Shown here piece after piece: positions 5,822 to 7,343 of a DNA stretch of 7,343 nt. The translations under genes and the position numbers were made by a program. The notes under the pieces were generated by a model that saw only the letters and a program-made list of their open reading frames with translations, did no database searches and was not told the origin of the DNA. The DNA is from Bacillota bacterium (GTDB lineage: Bacteria > Bacillota_C > Negativicutes > CTSoil-072), in NCBI GenBank assembly GCA_017861495.1, contig JAGFXW010000122.1, positions 1 through 7,343 on the forward strand. Reading direction: 5' to 3'. The number at the start of each line of letters is the position of its first letter. The first letter of the stretch is position 1.

Positions 5822-7180
5822 ATGAACAACAATATTGCTGGTCAATTTGATTTTGGCGCTCCAGTCGTAACAGAGATGCAAGTCATTCCCGTTGCCGGTC
5901 AAGACAGTATGCTGCTCAATCTTAGCGGGGCTCATGCGCCATTTTTTACTCGTAACATCGTAATTCTCAAAGACAACGCCGGGCATACCGGTGTAGGAGA
6001 GGTGCCGGGCGGTGAAAAAATCCGCAAGACCCTTGAAGACGCAAAAGAACTGGTTATCGGAAAATCTGTGGCATGCTATAACAATATATTGAATTCGGTC
6101 AGACATCAATTTGCTGACCGGGATGCCGGCGGGCGCGGGCAACAGACGTTTGATCTCAGAACTACGATCCATGCCGTTACAGCCTTGGAAGCATCCCTGC
6201 TGGATCTTTTGGGACAATTCCTGAACGTTCCGGTAGCGGCATTGCTGGGGAGCGGACAGCAACGGAGCGAGGTGGAGATGCTCGGCTACCTGTTCTATGT
6301 CGGCGACAGAAAAAAGACGAACCTTCCGTATCTAAGCGGTGACCATGCCAAAAATGATTGGTATCGTATTCGCCATGAAGAGGCGCTGACACCGGAGATT
6401 ATCGTTCGGCACGCGGAAGCGACTTATGAGCTCTACGGCTTTAAAGACTTCAAGCTCAAAGGCGGTGTTCTTCGCGGTGAAGAAGAGATTGAAGCGATCA
6501 CCGCACTTGCCAAACGGTTCCCGGATGCTAGGATCACCTTGGATCCTAATGGTGGCTGGTTATTGGAAGATGCAATCCGCCTGTGCCGCAATATGCACGG
6601 TATTCTGGCCTATGCCGAAGATCCCTGCGGCGCAGAAAACGGCTATTCGGGCCGGGAAATTATGGCCGAATTCCGCCGGGCGACCGGTCTCCCCACGGCT
6701 ACCAACATGATAGCCACCGATTGGCGGCAAATGGGGCATACGATTCAACTGCATTCCGTTGATATCCCACTGGCAGATCCTCATTTCTGGACAATGCAGG
6801 GTTCGGTACGGGTAGCGCAGATGTGCCATGAGTGGGGCCTGACCTGGGGTTCGCACTCCAATAACCACTTTGATATTTCTTTGGCTATGTTCACCCACGT
6901 TGGAGCTGCAGCGCCTGGTAAAATCACTGCCCTTGATACCCACTGGATTTGGCAGGAAGGACAAGAACGCCTCACCAAAGAACCGTTCAAAATTAAGGGC
7001 GGAAAAGTGGCTGTGCCAGATAAACCGGGCTTGGGTGTCGAGATCGATATGGAGCAAATCGAAAAAGCCCACAAAGTGTATATGCAACATGGATTGGGAG
7101 CAAGAGATGATGCCATGGCGATGCAATATCTGGTTCCAGGTTGGAAATTTGATAACAAAAAGCCTTGCATGGTGCGATAA
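5822..7180 (+). CDS. gudD: Glucarate dehydratase (enolase superfamily)
   Basis: This 452 aa cytoplasmic enzyme converts D-glucarate (and, with epimerisation, L-idarate) to 5-keto-4-deoxy-D-glucarate. ATG 5822 follows AGGAGG (5809-5814) by 7 bases. The sequence tracks E. coli GudD (446 aa) nearly throughout, with a slightly longer N-terminus (offset +6). Catalytic and metal residues are in place: Lys211/Lys213 in DFKLKGG (E. coli 205/207), Asp241 in LDPNG (235), Glu266 in AEDPCG (260), Asn295 in TATNMIATD (289), Asp319 in LADPHFW (313), and His345 in GSHSNNHF (339, the general base opposite the Lys). The end, [10 protein letters not shown], matches the family's conserved C-terminus. All of this indicates an active glucarate dehydratase rather than the GudX paralogue. 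It is co-transcribed with gudP and is probably followed by garR after 64 bases. Confidence 0.97.
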   Translation: MNNNIAGQFDFGAPVVTEMQVIPVAGQDSMLLNLSGAHAPFFTRNIVILKDNAGHTGVGEVPGGEKIRKTLEDAKELVIGKSVACYNNILNSVRHQFADRDAGGRGQQTFDLRTTIHAVTALEASLLDLLGQFLNVPVAALLGSGQQRSEVEMLGYLFYVGDRKKTNLPYLSGDHAKNDWYRIRHEEALTPEIIVRHAEATYELYGFKDFKLKGGVLRGEEEIEAITALAKRFPDARITLDPNGGWLLEDAIRLCRNMHGILAYAEDPCGAENGYSGREIMAEFRRATGLPTATNMIATDWRQMGHTIQLHSVDIPLADPHFWTMQGSVRVAQMCHEWGLTWGSHSNNHFDISLAMFTHVGAAAPGKITALDTHWIWQEGQERLTKEPFKIKGGKVAVPDKPGLGVEIDMEQIEKAHKVYMQHGLGARDDAMAMQYLVPGWKFDNKKPCMVR

Positions 7181-7244
7181 AGTCAACTTGCAGAGCAACC
7201 ACCCATCAATGCATATTATAATTGAATAGAGGAGTCAAGTTTAC

Positions 7245-7343
7245 ATGAAAATAGGATTTATAGGGCTTGGCATTATGGGCAAGCCCATGTGCAAAAATCT
7301 GATGAAAGCCGGTTATGAAGTGGTGATCCCGGCTCGTAATAAA
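7245..7343 (+). CDS. garR: 2-hydroxy-3-oxopropionate (tartronate semialdehyde) reductase-like, 5' end (partial)
   Basis: The first 33 codons run off the window. ATG 7245 is preceded by AGAGGAG (7228-7234) at 10-base spacing. MKIGFIGLGIMGKPMCKNLM with AGYEVVIPARNK gives the Rossmann NAD(P)-binding GxGxMG motif and closely parallels E. coli GarR (MKVGFIGLGIMGKPMSKNLLKAGYSLVV). GarR reduces tartronate semialdehyde, made by the GarL aldolase, to D-glycerate, which fits directly after gudP-gudD. Other beta-hydroxyacid dehydrogenases (GlxR, 3-hydroxyisobutyrate dehydrogenase) share this N-terminus, so the symbol rests on context as much as on sequence. Confidence 0.78.
   Translation, partial: MKIGFIGLGIMGKPMCKNLMKAGYEVVIPARNK

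Noticed and set aside
5780..6262. 160-codon open frame on the minus strand opposite the start of gudD
   Set aside because: It lies antisense to a clearly conserved enzyme, has no SD-led start or recognisable domain, and its composition is what the complement of gudD codons gives.
6560..7198. 212-codon open frame on the minus strand opposite the end of gudD
   Set aside because: It is a shadow of the strongly conserved gudD C-terminal half; there is no family resemblance or start signal.
7188..7222. Possible internal sigma-A promoter before garR (TATAAT at 7217-7222)
   Set aside because: There is no acceptable -35 at 16-18 bp spacing, and the gap fits simple operon readthrough from gudD.
1..7343. 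CRISPR arrays, tRNA or rRNA genes, insertion sequences, att sites
   Set aside because: No regularly spaced repeats, cloverleaf, transposase or terminal repeats were seen on either strand.

Overview
The window looks like chromosomal DNA from a low-to-mid GC Gram-positive-lineage bacterium. Evidence is the strong AGGAGG-type ribosome binding sites, the GTG and TTG starts, and oligo-T terminators. The mix of a sigma-54 activator of the PrpR type, a LarA-type nickel hydroxyacid racemase homologue and a FliG-like domain would fit an anaerobic Negativicutes/Clostridia-type Firmicute. That placement is inference from gene content and style, not a phylogenetic result.

Layout, all genes on the + strand. 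Bases 2-223 hold the 3' end of an HpcH/HpaI-family (2-dehydro-3-deoxyglucarate aldolase-like) gene, followed by a hairpin terminator. A promoter/leader region (about 280-449) precedes a three-gene cassette: a LarA-like racemase/epimerase homologue (450-1721), an 87-88 aa stand-alone FliG N-terminal-like domain protein (about 1816-2082), and a PrpR_N-PAS-AAA+-Fis sigma-54-dependent regulator (about 2154-4079). A 274-base control region follows, with two TGCATCAT/ATGATGCA dyads and a near-consensus -24/-12 promoter (4226-4242). That promoter drives a glucarate-type MFS transporter gudP (4388-5758), glucarate dehydratase gudD (5822-7180) and the 5' end of a tartronate semialdehyde reductase-like gene, garR (7245 to the window edge).

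Read together, this is an aldarate (D-glucarate/galactarate-type) catabolic locus. GudP imports the aldarate and GudD dehydrates it to 5-keto-4-deoxyglucarate. A GarL-type aldolase, probably the truncated upstream gene, would split that into pyruvate and tartronate semialdehyde, and GarR would reduce the latter to D-glycerate. The regulator most likely senses a pathway acid through its PrpR_N domain, binds the TGCATCAT dyads 145-175 bp upstream of the start site, and activates sigma-54 transcription of gudP-gudD-garR.

The least expected part is the cassette in the middle. A LarA homologue retaining the nickel-pincer-cofactor residues, with a lone FliG_N-like protein next to it, is not part of the classical pathway. 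It suggests a stereochemical entry step (2-epimerisation or racemisation of a hydroxyacid) feeding the pathway. The role of the FliG-like protein is unknown.
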